A stretch of DNA of 64,000 nt, taken from positions 30,057,246 through 30,121,245 of the forward strand of contig CM034238.1 in assembly GCA_019916065.1 (NCBI GenBank). Reading direction: 5' to 3'. Below, piece by piece: positions 50,501 through 60,241 of the stretch. The translations under genes were made by a program, and so were the position numbers. The notes beneath the pieces are model-generated. The model was not told the DNA's origin and made no database searches. It worked only from the letters and a program-made list of their open reading frames with translations. Source of the stretch: Vitellaria paradoxa (lineage: Eukaryota > Streptophyta > Magnoliopsida > Ericales > Sapotaceae). Numbering within the stretch: position 1 is the stretch's first letter; the number at the start of each line of letters is the position of its first letter.

Positions 50501-51651
50501 TGATACGCCACTGCATCCCCGAATGGGAAGTTCTAAGTATAATTGAATTTTGTCACTTGCAAGCATATGGTGGCCATTTTTCCACAAACAAAATAGCCGT
50601 TAAAATTCTCCAAAGTGGATTCTATTGGCCTACGCTATTTAAAGATGTACATCATTTTTGCACCACATGCGATAGATGCCAATGCTTGGGTAGTTTGACA
50701 TGTAGGAACATGATGCCTCTATCTCCCGTTCTTGTTTTAGAAATTTTTGATTGTTGGGAAATAGATTTCATGGGTCCTTTTCCAATTTCATTTGGTTATG
50801 AATTCATTCTAGTTGGGGTTGATTATGTCTCCAAATGGGTAGAGGCAATTGCCACGAGAACTAATGATCATAAAATCATGCTCAAATTCCTCCATGAAAA
50901 CATATTCTCACGATTTGGGGTACCTCGAGCAATTATTAGTGATGGAGGTAAACATTTCTGCAACCGGCCAGTAGGAAACCTACTGCACAGATATGGGGTA
51001 GTGCATAAAGTAGGTACTGCATATCACCCCCAAACAAGTGGCCAAGTAGAGCTTGCAAATAGGAAAATTAACCAAATTTTAGAAAAGACTGTTAATCCAA
51101 ACCACAAGGATTGGTCACTGAGGCTGATCGATTCCCTATGGGCATATTGCACTACGTATAAAACTACTTTGGGAATGTCACCTTACAGGTTAGTTTATGG
51201 TAAGCCATGCCATTTGCCTGTAGAATTAGAACATAAAGCTTATTGGGCAATTAAGCAATTCAATATGAACATTGATGAAGCTAGGCTATACCGTAAACTG
51301 CAGATTACAGAAATGGAGGAATTACGGAATGATGCATACGAGAATGCATTAATTTTAAAGGAGAAGATAAAGAAAGTGCATAACCAACATATTGCACAAC
51401 GTTCATTTCATGAAAGTCAAAAGGTACTACTTTATTGCTTACGACTTCACCTATTTTTGAGTAAATTGCAATCTAAGTGGTCGAGGGCATTCATTGTGAT
51501 GCATGTATCAGACCATGGAGCCATTGAAATAGAAAACCCGAAGAATAGGAATCGATTTAAAGTTAACGAGCATAGGCTTAAACCCTATTTGGATAATCTT
51601 ATTGGTTTAGTTGAATCATGGGATCTCCTCGATCCCTCACCTTATGAGTAA
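47528..51651 (+). pseudogene. pol of element D: protease, reverse transcriptase, RNase H, integrase
   Basis: Pol copies the RNA to DNA and inserts it. An acidic linker (47597-47860) precedes protease, whose active site LDLGASVNLLP is at 48107-48139 (Asp codon 48110). Reverse transcriptase spans about 48960-49500 with catalytic FIDDF (Asp codons 49478-49483) and MPFGLCNAPATFQ. RNase H is at about 49900-50280; the FTDHS-type catalytic Asp reads Asn (FTNLS, about 50113). Integrase (50500-51651) has an HHCC zinc domain and D-x58-D-x35-E codons at 50764, 50941 and 51049; this last 383-codon stretch is fully open. Stops occur at 47978, 48353, 49511, 49822, 50077, 50164, 50395 and 50410. A one-base deletion near 49742 changes frame. 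No chromodomain follows. Confidence 0.93.
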
Positions 51652-51796
51652 TCCGGGACTAGCTAATTATTGTAATTGTACTATATCTAGGCTTAGGATA
51701 GTTTTTAATTTTTCCATGTTTTAGGATTTAAGACCCTAGTTTAGATCTTTCTTCAAATTTGGAAAAACAAAGCAAAACAAAGTTGCGTTTCCTATT

Positions 51797-51907
51797 CTGT
51801 GGTCCCCACCATCTGGCAAACAGTTGGGACCACAGTAAGTTGATGAGCAGGAAATTAGGCTGAGACCATTTTGTGGTCCCCATCGTCTACGGATGGTCCG
51901 AACCCTG
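51797..51907 (+). promoter_or_regulatory. Double GC cassette before the env-position ORF
   Basis: ctgtggtccccacc…ttgggaccacagtaagttga is followed by tgtggtccccatc…ggatggtccgaacc, about 145 bp after the integrase stop. This copies the LTR promoter cassette to the 5' leader of the downstream gene. It may mark an internal promoter or leader function; that role is inferred. Confidence 0.6.
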
Positions 51908-52076
51908 TAATTCCTTAAAGTCTGAATTCGGCCACTTCAACTTCAAAATTCTCTCTCATAATTTCCTCTCCTCTCGATTTCTTCTTCTACCTTCGTGCTC
52001 TCCTTCACAGATTGGCTTCCCCGAGCTCTAATTGGATTCAATTTCATCTCTATCATCCTATCCACTCGGCTACAAG

Positions 52077-52548
52077 GTAAGTTCCTCTCGATTCTAGCAC
52101 TAGGTTGCTATCATTTTATCTCTCTTTAACTTTGAGCTTAATAGCTCAAAAGTTCCCACTTTCTTGAGAAATTACATCTAGTTTTGAATTTTAAATAATG
52201 TGTAAAACACTATTGCTTCTTTGGGTTGATTTTTTTCAATCCCAACATGTTTTGGAACATGGGTCATACATTAGGTCTGCAACTTGCTTATTCTTCAAAT
52301 TGTGCGAAAAATTCTTTGTTTCAATAGTTGTTTTGTTTAAAAAGGACCCCATTTTGGTGGATATTGTATGGCCACCTAAATGATCAAGAGGACCCTTGCA
52401 TGGTGGATGTGTATCATCTTATACTTATCGCACTTGACACATTCACCATGGTTTAAATTTTCATCATTGTCAATAGAATTGGGCCACTGAATTTGTGTGG
52501 ACATAGGATGCTCTGTTGATTTCAATATCTATTCTTAATGTTTTGTAG
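52077..52548 (+). other. Predicted intron in the leader of the env-position ORF
   Basis: A strong plant donor (AAG|GTAAGT at 52074-52082) follows a CT-rich leader, and a T-rich tract with acceptor (tgttttgtag, to 52548) lies five bases before the ATG at 52554. The 472 bp between them is T-rich and has no long frame. Spliced env transcripts are known for some plant env-like elements, which supports the reading; RNA data would be needed. Confidence 0.55.
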
Positions 52549-52553
52549 CTTCC

Positions 52554-53645
52554 ATGGCCCCATGGGTTAAGCACAGTGCGAATAGGAAAATTGGGTCACA
52601 TTCTTTTGATAGACCGAGATTTTGGAAGGATGAAACTGAACGTAATTATGATGATATTTGGGTTGACAAACCGGTAGTCATTGAAAGATATTGGCAAATT
52701 GAACACTTTAGGAGGGAAGACTTCATGTTAGAACAAAATTTTGAAGGGCGACAATGGCTTCACATCGCCAAATTCTGTGCCTACTGTGTCATTGACTTGG
52801 TTAGGGAATTCTTCACCAATTTCAAAGAAGGATCGATCATTAGGAGACGGGGTAGAGAGCGTCTTATAAGTTGGGTCTGAGGGGTTGAAGTTATTCTTAC
52901 ACCAGACGATTTTGCTCAAGTGTTTCAATTACCCCAAGTGCAGAATCCTAAATTCACTTATCTGGCTTAGGGTACCCCACCTTTTCTTACCTTTGTGTCA
53001 GAAATATTATCAGAAGGCCAAGAGTTGGTTGGGGAATATAGGAAGCCAGCTTCAGTACTTAAAGATAAATATTGGGCACTCCATATGTTCTCATGTACCA
53101 ACTTGTTGCCCCAAAATAGAAATGCAGATTGTACTCCTATTAGAGCTCATTTGATTTACGCTATTGGGATGGGGATGACAATCGACTTACCTTCCTATCT
53201 TTGGCACCAAGTGGTCTACGCTTGTGAGCATTCAGGATCTTTGGCAGCTTTACCCTTTGGAGGAGCCCTAATTGAGATCTTTAGGCGAAAGGGGGCCCAA
53301 ATTACAGATGACATGCCCATTGCCTTGGGATTGCAGCCCTTTAACATTACATCTTACACTAAATCCCGCAGAGCACTAGCTAAGAAAAAGCGAAAAGTTG
53401 AAGAACTAAAGGAGGGTGGGCCATCTCAAGTTTTGGAGGAATCAGACAACGATCAAGAGGTCACTAATGCGGAGTTGGTTAAACAGATTAGAGTACTTGC
53501 TGAGTGCATTAGTCACATGGAGTAGAACTAAGAAGACAATCATCAACTTCTCCTGCGCATTCACCAGTCCTAGCAAACTCAAGGACATCTTCTGCAGAGT
53601 ATCTTGGACCATATCAGGGACTCCTTTCCACCTCCTCCTCCTTAG
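52554..53645 (+). pseudogene. Env-position ORF of element D (putative plant transposon protein type)
   Basis: This frame follows pol in the place of the env-like gene of Athila/Calypso elements. It holds from the ATG at 52554 to a stop at 53643, about 363 codons, with in-frame stops at 52878 (TGA), 52968 (TAG), 53523 (TAG) and 53529 (TAA), all possible C-to-T changes. It resembles the widespread 'putative plant transposon protein' family: an LVREFFTNF segment, then GVEVILTPDDFAQVFQLPQV. A basic KKKRKVEELK-type stretch (about 53385) looks like a nuclear signal, and the C-terminal helix is followed by a run of prolines. I see no signal peptide and no clear membrane anchor, so an envelope role is not supported by the residues. 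Confidence 0.75.
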
Positions 53646-53918
53646 TGATGGGATATTAGTACTTCTCTTTGCTTTTGAGAGTTTAGGACTATGTATTCAT
53701 TGTATTATCTGTTATTCCTAAAACTCTGTAATCTTTAATATTTATTTTTGGTATTCAGACTATTTGTAACCTTTAATGATTACTATTTATTTTTGTTTAT
53801 TTTTCTTTTAATGTAACTCTATTTTCTTTGTTTATGGTTATTACCTTATGTTTGGTTAAACTGTTAATTCTACTCTTAAAATTGTGTTCTATATTTCTTT
53901 TGTAAGCACAGGCTTGTC

Positions 53919-54392
53919 ATGACTAGTCCTAATACTGATATTGATAATCAAGGGATAAACTCTAACATGTTAATTGGAAGAAAACATAAGTGGGAGGACA
54001 TACCTTACATATACACTGAGGAAAGTGATTCTGAATATTTTGAGGATGACTTGGCAGCATGGCCCAATGAGTGTTTTATTGAGAGTAATTCTCTGCCATT
54101 ACCACTAATATTCCATCCACTTGTTCTTTTAACACCCGACCAACTACTTAAGGGGCAAGGGTGGGATGAGGTTGACTTACAAATCCTTTTAGATATGGAA
54201 TGGACTGAAATTACTATCCCCGCTGAGTGGCCTGATGCACCCACCTATGACATAGACATTAACACTAAAACCAAATCTGAAATGAGTAATTATTCTGACT
54301 ATCAAGACATGCCACCTTTGGAAACTTTTGCGTCTGAGGGTGCTGACAATAAAACTGAAGAAAATATTAACAATTTTAACGAGTCGGACTAG
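53919..54392 (+). CDS. Intact small acidic ORF of element D (157 aa, unknown)
   Basis: This ORF has no internal stop, although every other gene of the element is broken. The ATG at 53919 is preceded eight bases away by a splice-acceptor-like tract (ttcttttgtaagcacag, to 53911). The product is strongly acidic, with runs such as TEESDSEYFEDDLAAW and a C-terminal Asp/Glu/Asn-rich tail, plus proline-rich LPLPLIFHPLVLLTP. I recognise no domain. It could be a second exon of the preceding env-position gene, a private accessory protein, or chance survival. Element A has a different ORF at the equivalent place. Confidence 0.55.
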   Translation: MTSPNTDIDNQGINSNMLIGRKHKWEDIPYIYTEESDSEYFEDDLAAWPNECFIESNSLPLPLIFHPLVLLTPDQLLKGQGWDEVDLQILLDMEWTEITIPAEWPDAPTYDIDINTKTKSEMSNYSDYQDMPPLETFASEGADNKTEENINNFNESD

Positions 54393-56500
54393 GAGGACTT
54401 TGGTATATCATTGCAATCAATTTTTGAATTTTGATGTGCTTTAGCATCATTTGAGGCCAACTTAAGGTAATTCTCAACCCTACTAATTATTTTACTTTTC
54501 CTTCTGCTTACATTAGTATTAGTTTTTCCCTTTTGCATTTATATTATGAGTCACTTTCACTGAAGTTGGGGGGTATATTAGATGCCACTTTCAGCGACTT
54601 GCATAATGGGTGCATGTATGGTTTATTTTGTGCTTTATTCTTTTATACTTTTGGAGTTATTGTTTCATGCTTATCATCATGCTTACTATTGCACACTACA
54701 GACCCACATATGCATCATGGTTCTCATATTGAGGACAATGTGAATTGTAAGTTAGGGGGTAGGGTTCACATGACGATCTTTTGTGCCAAAATTGCAAAAT
54801 TTTAAAAAAATTTTGAGCATCCTTAGGCCTAAATACATGAATTTAGCACATTTGTACCTACATGTTAGTCTTTTTTGGTTCGGTTGATTGTGGAATTGAA
54901 CGAGAAAGTGATAAGTAAGTTTTGTTCAAGCTTTAATAGGAAACTTAGTTTAAGTTGATTGTATAATGACCTTGTGCATATTTGACTATCATAGAGAAGA
55001 GTTTATGTGCTTAGGAGTGGATTTTGTGTAACATGGGTTAATTGAGCATTCTTGAACTAGGTGGAGACTTATACACTTTAATGGTGAGCTTTTGAGCCTA
55101 TTTTTTTCTTGAGGGGTGGCACATAATCACAACTCTCTTGTTCTTCACTTTGGTTTTCAATGCACCAATTGCATCACACACACTTCCATGAGTTTTCACT
55201 TGGCACATTATGAGTTGTTGCAAGCTTTGAACATGATGCTAGGCCTTCTTTGCTATTTTGGGCCTTCATATCCTTTCTTGGTTATGAATTACCCTAGGAA
55301 CCAAGTTGAAGCCTTTTAATAAAGTGCGTGATATATTTATATATATTTTTTTCTTGGTTCCCATCTCATATATTATCCCTTAGCCTTATTCACACACTTT
55401 AAGCCTTACCCTCACATGTCTTGGGTTGTGAAAGTACCATAATGTCAATGATGTGAATGGGGGTTGGGAATGGAAATTTTTTAGAACATATTGAGAGGAA
55501 ATATTGGGTGGAGAATTCAACTGATATATTTCACTATTTCAAAAAAAATAGTAAAAGAAAAAGGAAAGAAAAGAAAAAAGAAAAAAAAATAGAGAAAGAA
55601 AAAAAAAGTTTGTCATTCCTTTTTGCTTGTGTAATTTTGGGACTTGGACATTGTATTATAATTATTGAGAATGTCCCATGAGTAGTTTGTAAGTTTGTGA
55701 ATAAGCTTCTTGTTGGGATCCTTGTTGGGGTTTGGGAAGGAAATGGGTAGTTCGGGACTTGTGCGCACTTGAGCATCTTTATCCCAAGACATGTGCTTTG
55801 ATTTCCATATCCTCCATTGTTAACCATTACCCTTCGCTAAGTTACAACCAAAACAAAGACCTAGTGGATTCTAAGCAAGCAACTCTTATATTGTGCATGT
55901 AGTGGTCTTATGTAGGTTGTGTGGTGTGATTTCTTACACTTGCATTGGAACATGGTTATGAGATGTCCACTTTGAATTTCATTTCAGTTCACTTACTTAT
56001 TTTCGGGGTTATATGTAACTAGGATAGCATCATATGCTAATAAGTATGTGTGAACCCTTGATGAGTGAATGCCGCCTTTCTATGTGTGGTACCCTGTGAG
56101 CATTTGAAGTCAAAACCTAGTTCCGTTTATGCTCTTGCAACCTTATTGAATGAATGAAACAATTTTGCACATGTGCTTTTTCTACTTTGATAGTCCATGC
56201 ATTTATGCTTAGCACTTGGGAATTACACATGATATTTGGGTTTTGTGACTTGTTGGGCTTGAGCTTGATTCATTTTTTATCTTTATCACTCTTTGACACT
56301 TTGAGACCATGCCATAGATGTTTGTGGGTAGCATCATTGCAAACCCTCACGAGACCTTACTCGTCCACTAGGGGGAACCTAGGGGTTTAAACGGCTTGCT
56401 GCACGTAGCTAAGTGTAGCTGTGTTTCCAACGAAAAGAGAAATAGGATAGTAGTTGCATTTCACTTTAATAAAGGGCATTGCTAAGGACTAGCAACACTC
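54393..56500 (+). mobile_element. 3' non-coding tail of element D
   Basis: The first 700 bp is highly similar to the tail of element A (28323-28870) despite lacking an open frame. It includes two internal polypurine-like runs (gttggggggta at 54565-54575; gttagggggtagg at about 54752) and tatgcatcatggttctcatattgaggac, cited here only in part (tatgcatcatggttctc). 55540-55610 is an A/G-rich tract. The remainder is unremarkable; short frames in it look random. Confidence 0.7.
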
Positions 56501-56513
56501 AAGTTAGGGGGTG
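56501..56513 (+). promoter_or_regulatory. Polypurine tract of element D
   Basis: aagttagggggtg lies directly before the 3' LTR. It matches E's aagttggggggtg apart from one base and is the expected plus-strand primer site. Confidence 0.85.
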
Positions 56514-58169
56514 TGATTGCACTTGAAAAGTGGTATTACAAACTCCACTTTTGTATAACTTTTAATACATTTAAGTAGTTTATTTTAAAGATTTATCATT
56601 ATTTTGTTATTTACAGTGTTTAATTTCTTAATTGCAGGGAAAATGGTGAAATACTTGAAGATGATAGTGACTTCAGTGACCTAGAAGATGAGGGGAATGA
56701 TGTGGTTCCAACCCCTCCTAGAATGGGCCGGACTACCCCATGGAACCAGCAGCAAATGAGGAGCAGAACATGAGAAAGAGAGTTTCTATGGTCCGGACCC
56801 CCTGGCAGACGATTCGGACCACAATGCACTAAAGGCCCGCGTTTGTAACTTTGGGTTTTAGGGTTTCCTGCAATTTTTCTATATAATGGCTATACATGGC
56901 CGACCCTAGATATAGAATATACATTCTTTTACACACCTTAGAGAGTTTGGAGAGGTTTTCTTTTGTTTGTGGATGTTTTTACGTATTTTCGAAGCCGTTG
57001 TTACGTTTGTTTTAGCCGTGATTGTTCAGATTTCCTTTTCGCAGCTTCTTTCAGAGTATGTTATATTTCGTTCTTTCGATTAATAATATGATTTGTGTTC
57101 TTTATTCAGTGGATCAATTTAATACATGTTCAATGATTGTTTTTATTTTACTTAATATCATGCTAGGGTAAAAACCTTAGTTCTTGATTTGACGAATCAA
57201 GGAATGGTGGTTTACTATTAATTATGGGATGTGCGTAGATCTTTCGTAGGGTTTGTAAAAACCATGCAAAGAAGTCTACCACTTTCAAATCTATTTTAAT
57301 TTGTTTCAAAAGCTTTTTGGAAAGCTTTTGAAAACGAGAATTTTTGACTATATTCTCCGTAATCACTAGTAAAGGTTTTCAATTAAATTGTTTAATATTT
57401 TTTAGCAAATTAAGAATAGATTTCGAATCCAAATCTAATTGGGATTGTTTGAAAAACCTTCAAAAACAAAAGTTTTTTACTAAATTCTCTGTAATTACTG
57501 GTAAAAGCTTTTGATTTAAACCTTCTAAATAATTTTTGAACAACCCTAATTCGAATTTGAACCCAAGTGTTTTCTCAGAAAATCTTTTTGGTTTTATTAT
57601 CCTAAACAAGATTTTAAAACTGAGTATTTGGGATTTTGTGAACTTTAACGAAGACATCCTTTCGATCTATAGATCCTTTTCACGTGAGCTATAGATTGTA
57701 GTTATAACGTATCCCATAGTGAACTAGTAAACTACCCGGAATTGCAAGTTAGATCAAGAACTTATTAAATATTATCGTTGTCAATTAAATCTCTTTCGTT
57801 TAAGTTAATTGAATTGTTTACATTGACGTTTTAGGTTAGATTATTTTCGTGCAATTAGAAATTAGAGAAAATCGATTTAGTTATTATTTAATCCTTTCAA
57901 ATTTAAAATCAAAATTTTAATTGCTGAATTTCTGTTATTAGATTATTAACTTATTTTTATTTTGAATTCTTTCACTTGCAAAACCTTAAAAATTAGTTTT
58001 AATTAACCTTCAAACTTAGTTTACATTCAAATTTAGGATTCCCATTATACCTTAAAAACTAAATAACATAGGCTCCCTGTGAATTCAATCTCGAATTCAT
58101 AGAGTTAAAATTACACCGCACACCCTTACACTTGGGGGTTAGTTTAGACACACTATTTAAAAGTGGTCA
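56514..58169 (+). mobile_element. 3' LTR of element D (1,656 bp)
   Basis: It runs from TGATTGCACTTG to AAAAGTGGTCA and is followed by GTTTG. TATATAA is at 56880-56886 and the GC cassette at 56787-56823 (atggtccggacc…ttcggaccaca). It differs from the 5' LTR by scattered substitutions and small indels; for example, a duplicated agcttt-type segment lies near 57310. Confidence 0.93.
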
Positions 58170-58367
58170 GTTTGCTAGTGGTTGGTTAGACTTAGAGGAG
58201 TGTAATAGATCAATTAATTGCTAGTTTTTGCATAGTTTACCATTGCAGTTCCATTATTGTTACTGTTTGTTTGTTGTCGTGTTTTCTGTGATGCTGAAGT
58301 TATTAGTGGGAATGCTGAATTTTTTTTTTTTTTTGGGACCTACTTAATGTTGTGTGAATATTTGTAG

Positions 58368-58446
58368 TATGTTAGCTAATGCAAATGAACTTGCTGAGGT
58401 GGCCTTGGAGTTCGACAAAGAGTTAAAGCTTCCCTTCCTGCAATAG
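58368..58446 (+). other. Possible last exon of an unidentified host gene
   Basis: After an acceptor-like tttgtag (to 58367), an open segment encodes a regular amphipathic end, ANELAEVALEFDKELKLPFL, then Gln and a stop (58444-58446). An A-rich run follows at 58787-58815. Element D is inserted about 200 bp upstream, so it may sit in an intron of this gene. No upstream exon is recognised at 39517-40866, and I cannot name the protein. Chance is a real alternative. Confidence 0.25.
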
Positions 58447-59140
58447 AATGCTATTAGTCTCTTTCTGTAATTAGAAAGTTAGTTGCAAGATTAGCTTGGA
58501 TTGAATGCACAAATATCCCGCATCAATTGCTTCAGTTGTTGCTTTAGCTAACTATGGAATGTGATTTGAAGGTGTTGTAAAGTTGACTTGATTATTTTAG
58601 AATTTTTTATTTGGTTAGATCTTAACCTATATGTTGATAGATGCACTTATATGAAGGTTGCTTTTACTAATTATAGGATGAATCGTATAGGGCTTTAATG
58701 GTCTAGGGCTTGAGTTTAGTGTATACCCGGGAAATGCCCCAGGATTTTGTAATTATTTTTTTAATACATATTATTTCTTACCATTTAAAAAAAAAAAGAA
58801 AAAAAAAAAAAAACAAGTCTCACACCATGCATAATATTCATCAGTTATAGATGTTATCATAAAAAAATAATATTGCTTTTCTAGTTTGTATTTAGATTAA
58901 GGTTTTGTCATAAGAATATAAAGAAATTTAAAATTTACAAAAATTAATACATCAATGAATTAATTTTTTTATTTTAGTTATTGTATTAATTTTTTATTTT
59001 ACTATATTTTTAATCCATTCAAATAAAAACATATATTTAAAATTTTATATTTTCATTTTTCTATTTTTTATTTTATTTTTCCTTTCCCTTTTTATTTTGC
59101 TTCATCAAATTATTACTGCAAATATAAAGAAAACAGGAAT
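58447..59140. other. Non-coding AT-rich sequence
   Basis: Contains an A-rich tract (58787-58815) and T/A-rich low-complexity sequence. No gene is visible. Confidence 0.6.
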
Positions 59141-59143
59141 CAG

Positions 59144-59210
59144 GATGACTCGAACCCGAAAATGTTAGTATGGATGAGGGTGCGATTTTTCATTTGACCA
59201 AGCTACTTGC
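59144..59210 (-). repeat. tRNA-derived SINE-like remnant (A box and B box)
   Basis: The minus strand carries TAGCTTGGTCAAATG (59191-59205), like the polymerase III A box, and GGTTCGAGTCA (59146-59156), like the B box. They are about 35 bp apart, as in tRNA genes and SINEs. The region between does not fold into an obvious cloverleaf. A second A-box-like gagctatgc lies at about 59242. A poly-A run (59215-59229) lies beside it on the plus strand. Confidence 0.4.
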
Positions 59211-59229
59211 AATTAAAAAAAAAAAAAAA

Positions 59230-60241
59230 GTTCTTCTAATTGAGCTATGCAACATGCATGTGAAAAATTAAAAATAAAATTATTCAAATTAAATACAACC
59301 ACATTTACAATAACAAATCACAAGACTATGGCATGGCATATTCATATTAATTTCCTTTGCTCATAATCCATTTTGTCCCAGTTAACTAGGTGCACAATTA
59401 TTAAAGTAACATTCACCCTTGAGCACTACAATCAACTAATGAGACATGATTAGTGTTACAAATTGATGATTATCAAAGATCAAAAACCTAAAAAAAAGAA
59501 AAATTTATGCAGTTGGACTTTCTTCTTCACATCTTATTTATATTCACTTGTCTTATTTCTTTAAATTATTTTTGACTAATTTTTGCCTTGCAATAAAAAT
59601 TTGATGTTGATTGAAGAGATGTTCTATAGTGATGTTCTCATATTTACAAAAGTAAAAGAGATTTTAGATATTTAGTAATAGAGCTTTATTTGAAATCTTG
59701 TAAATTGACTTGATAAGGTATCGAATTGAAAGCAAGAGATTTTGTTATTTTACACACAATGCACCTTTTTTTAAAGGGAAAGGTTTGCCTATGCTGTCCT
59801 ATTGTTAGCATAGATGTTATTCCACACCTGTTGTTGGCATTGATGCAATTTGGAATTGGTTGTTCCTTAAAAGATAATAAGCATCAAGTGTAAAGTTAAA
59901 AAATTGTAGCAAAACTCATTTGAGATTGCTTGGCATCTCCTACAAAAGTAACAAACTAACAGAAATCTGGCCAAATATGTTTTTTCCTTAGAGCAAAAGA
60001 TTTGTTTCATTACTATCTTGCCGATACAAAAATACAATATTTATTTTTATAGGTCAAAATCCCAATTTATAAATTTAAATAATTATCGTCAAATTACATC
60101 AATTTGTTGTGAATGGAACTCGTATAACTATTAATGTGATCCTACATACCTGTTTGAGAGAATTTGAAGTTGAACTAAATTATCCATCAAACAGACAATT
60201 TGAAAAGAAAATCAAAAACAACGGGCATTGTCCACTTTCTG
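59230..60241. other. Non-coding AT-rich sequence
   Basis: No gene, repeat boundary or RNA gene that I can support. A short open frame at 60109-60300 overlaps the end of the TTM3 relic on the opposite strand and is not convincing. Confidence 0.6.

Larger units (their letters stand above)
40872..58169 (+). mobile_element. Full-length Athila-like Ty3/gypsy retrotransposon D (17.3 kb)
   Basis: Both LTRs are present (40872-42514 and 56514-58169) and the element is flanked by the perfect duplication GTTTG (40867-40871 and 58170-58174). Internal order is primer site, gag, protease, reverse transcriptase, RNase H, integrase, a spliced-leader env-position ORF, a small acidic ORF, a 2.1-kb non-coding tail and a polypurine tract. 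Order, tRNA-Asp primer, lack of a chromodomain and the extra 3' ORFs fit the Athila lineage. Solo LTR K (containing L) accounts for 3.3 kb. Fourteen in-frame stops and two frameshifts make gag-pol inactive. Confidence 0.93.

Noticed and set aside
52554..53645. A true viral envelope gene
   Set aside because: Position fits, but there is no signal peptide or transmembrane helix that I can see; the wording matches the plant transposon protein family instead.
55457..55681. Lys/Glu-rich 74-codon frame
   Set aside because: It is a translation of the A/G-rich low-complexity tract in the non-coding tail of element D, with no conserved counterpart in element A.
59144..59250. A functional tRNA gene on the minus strand
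   Set aside because: A and B boxes are present, but acceptor and anticodon stems cannot be paired, so a SINE or tRNA-derived remnant is the better call.
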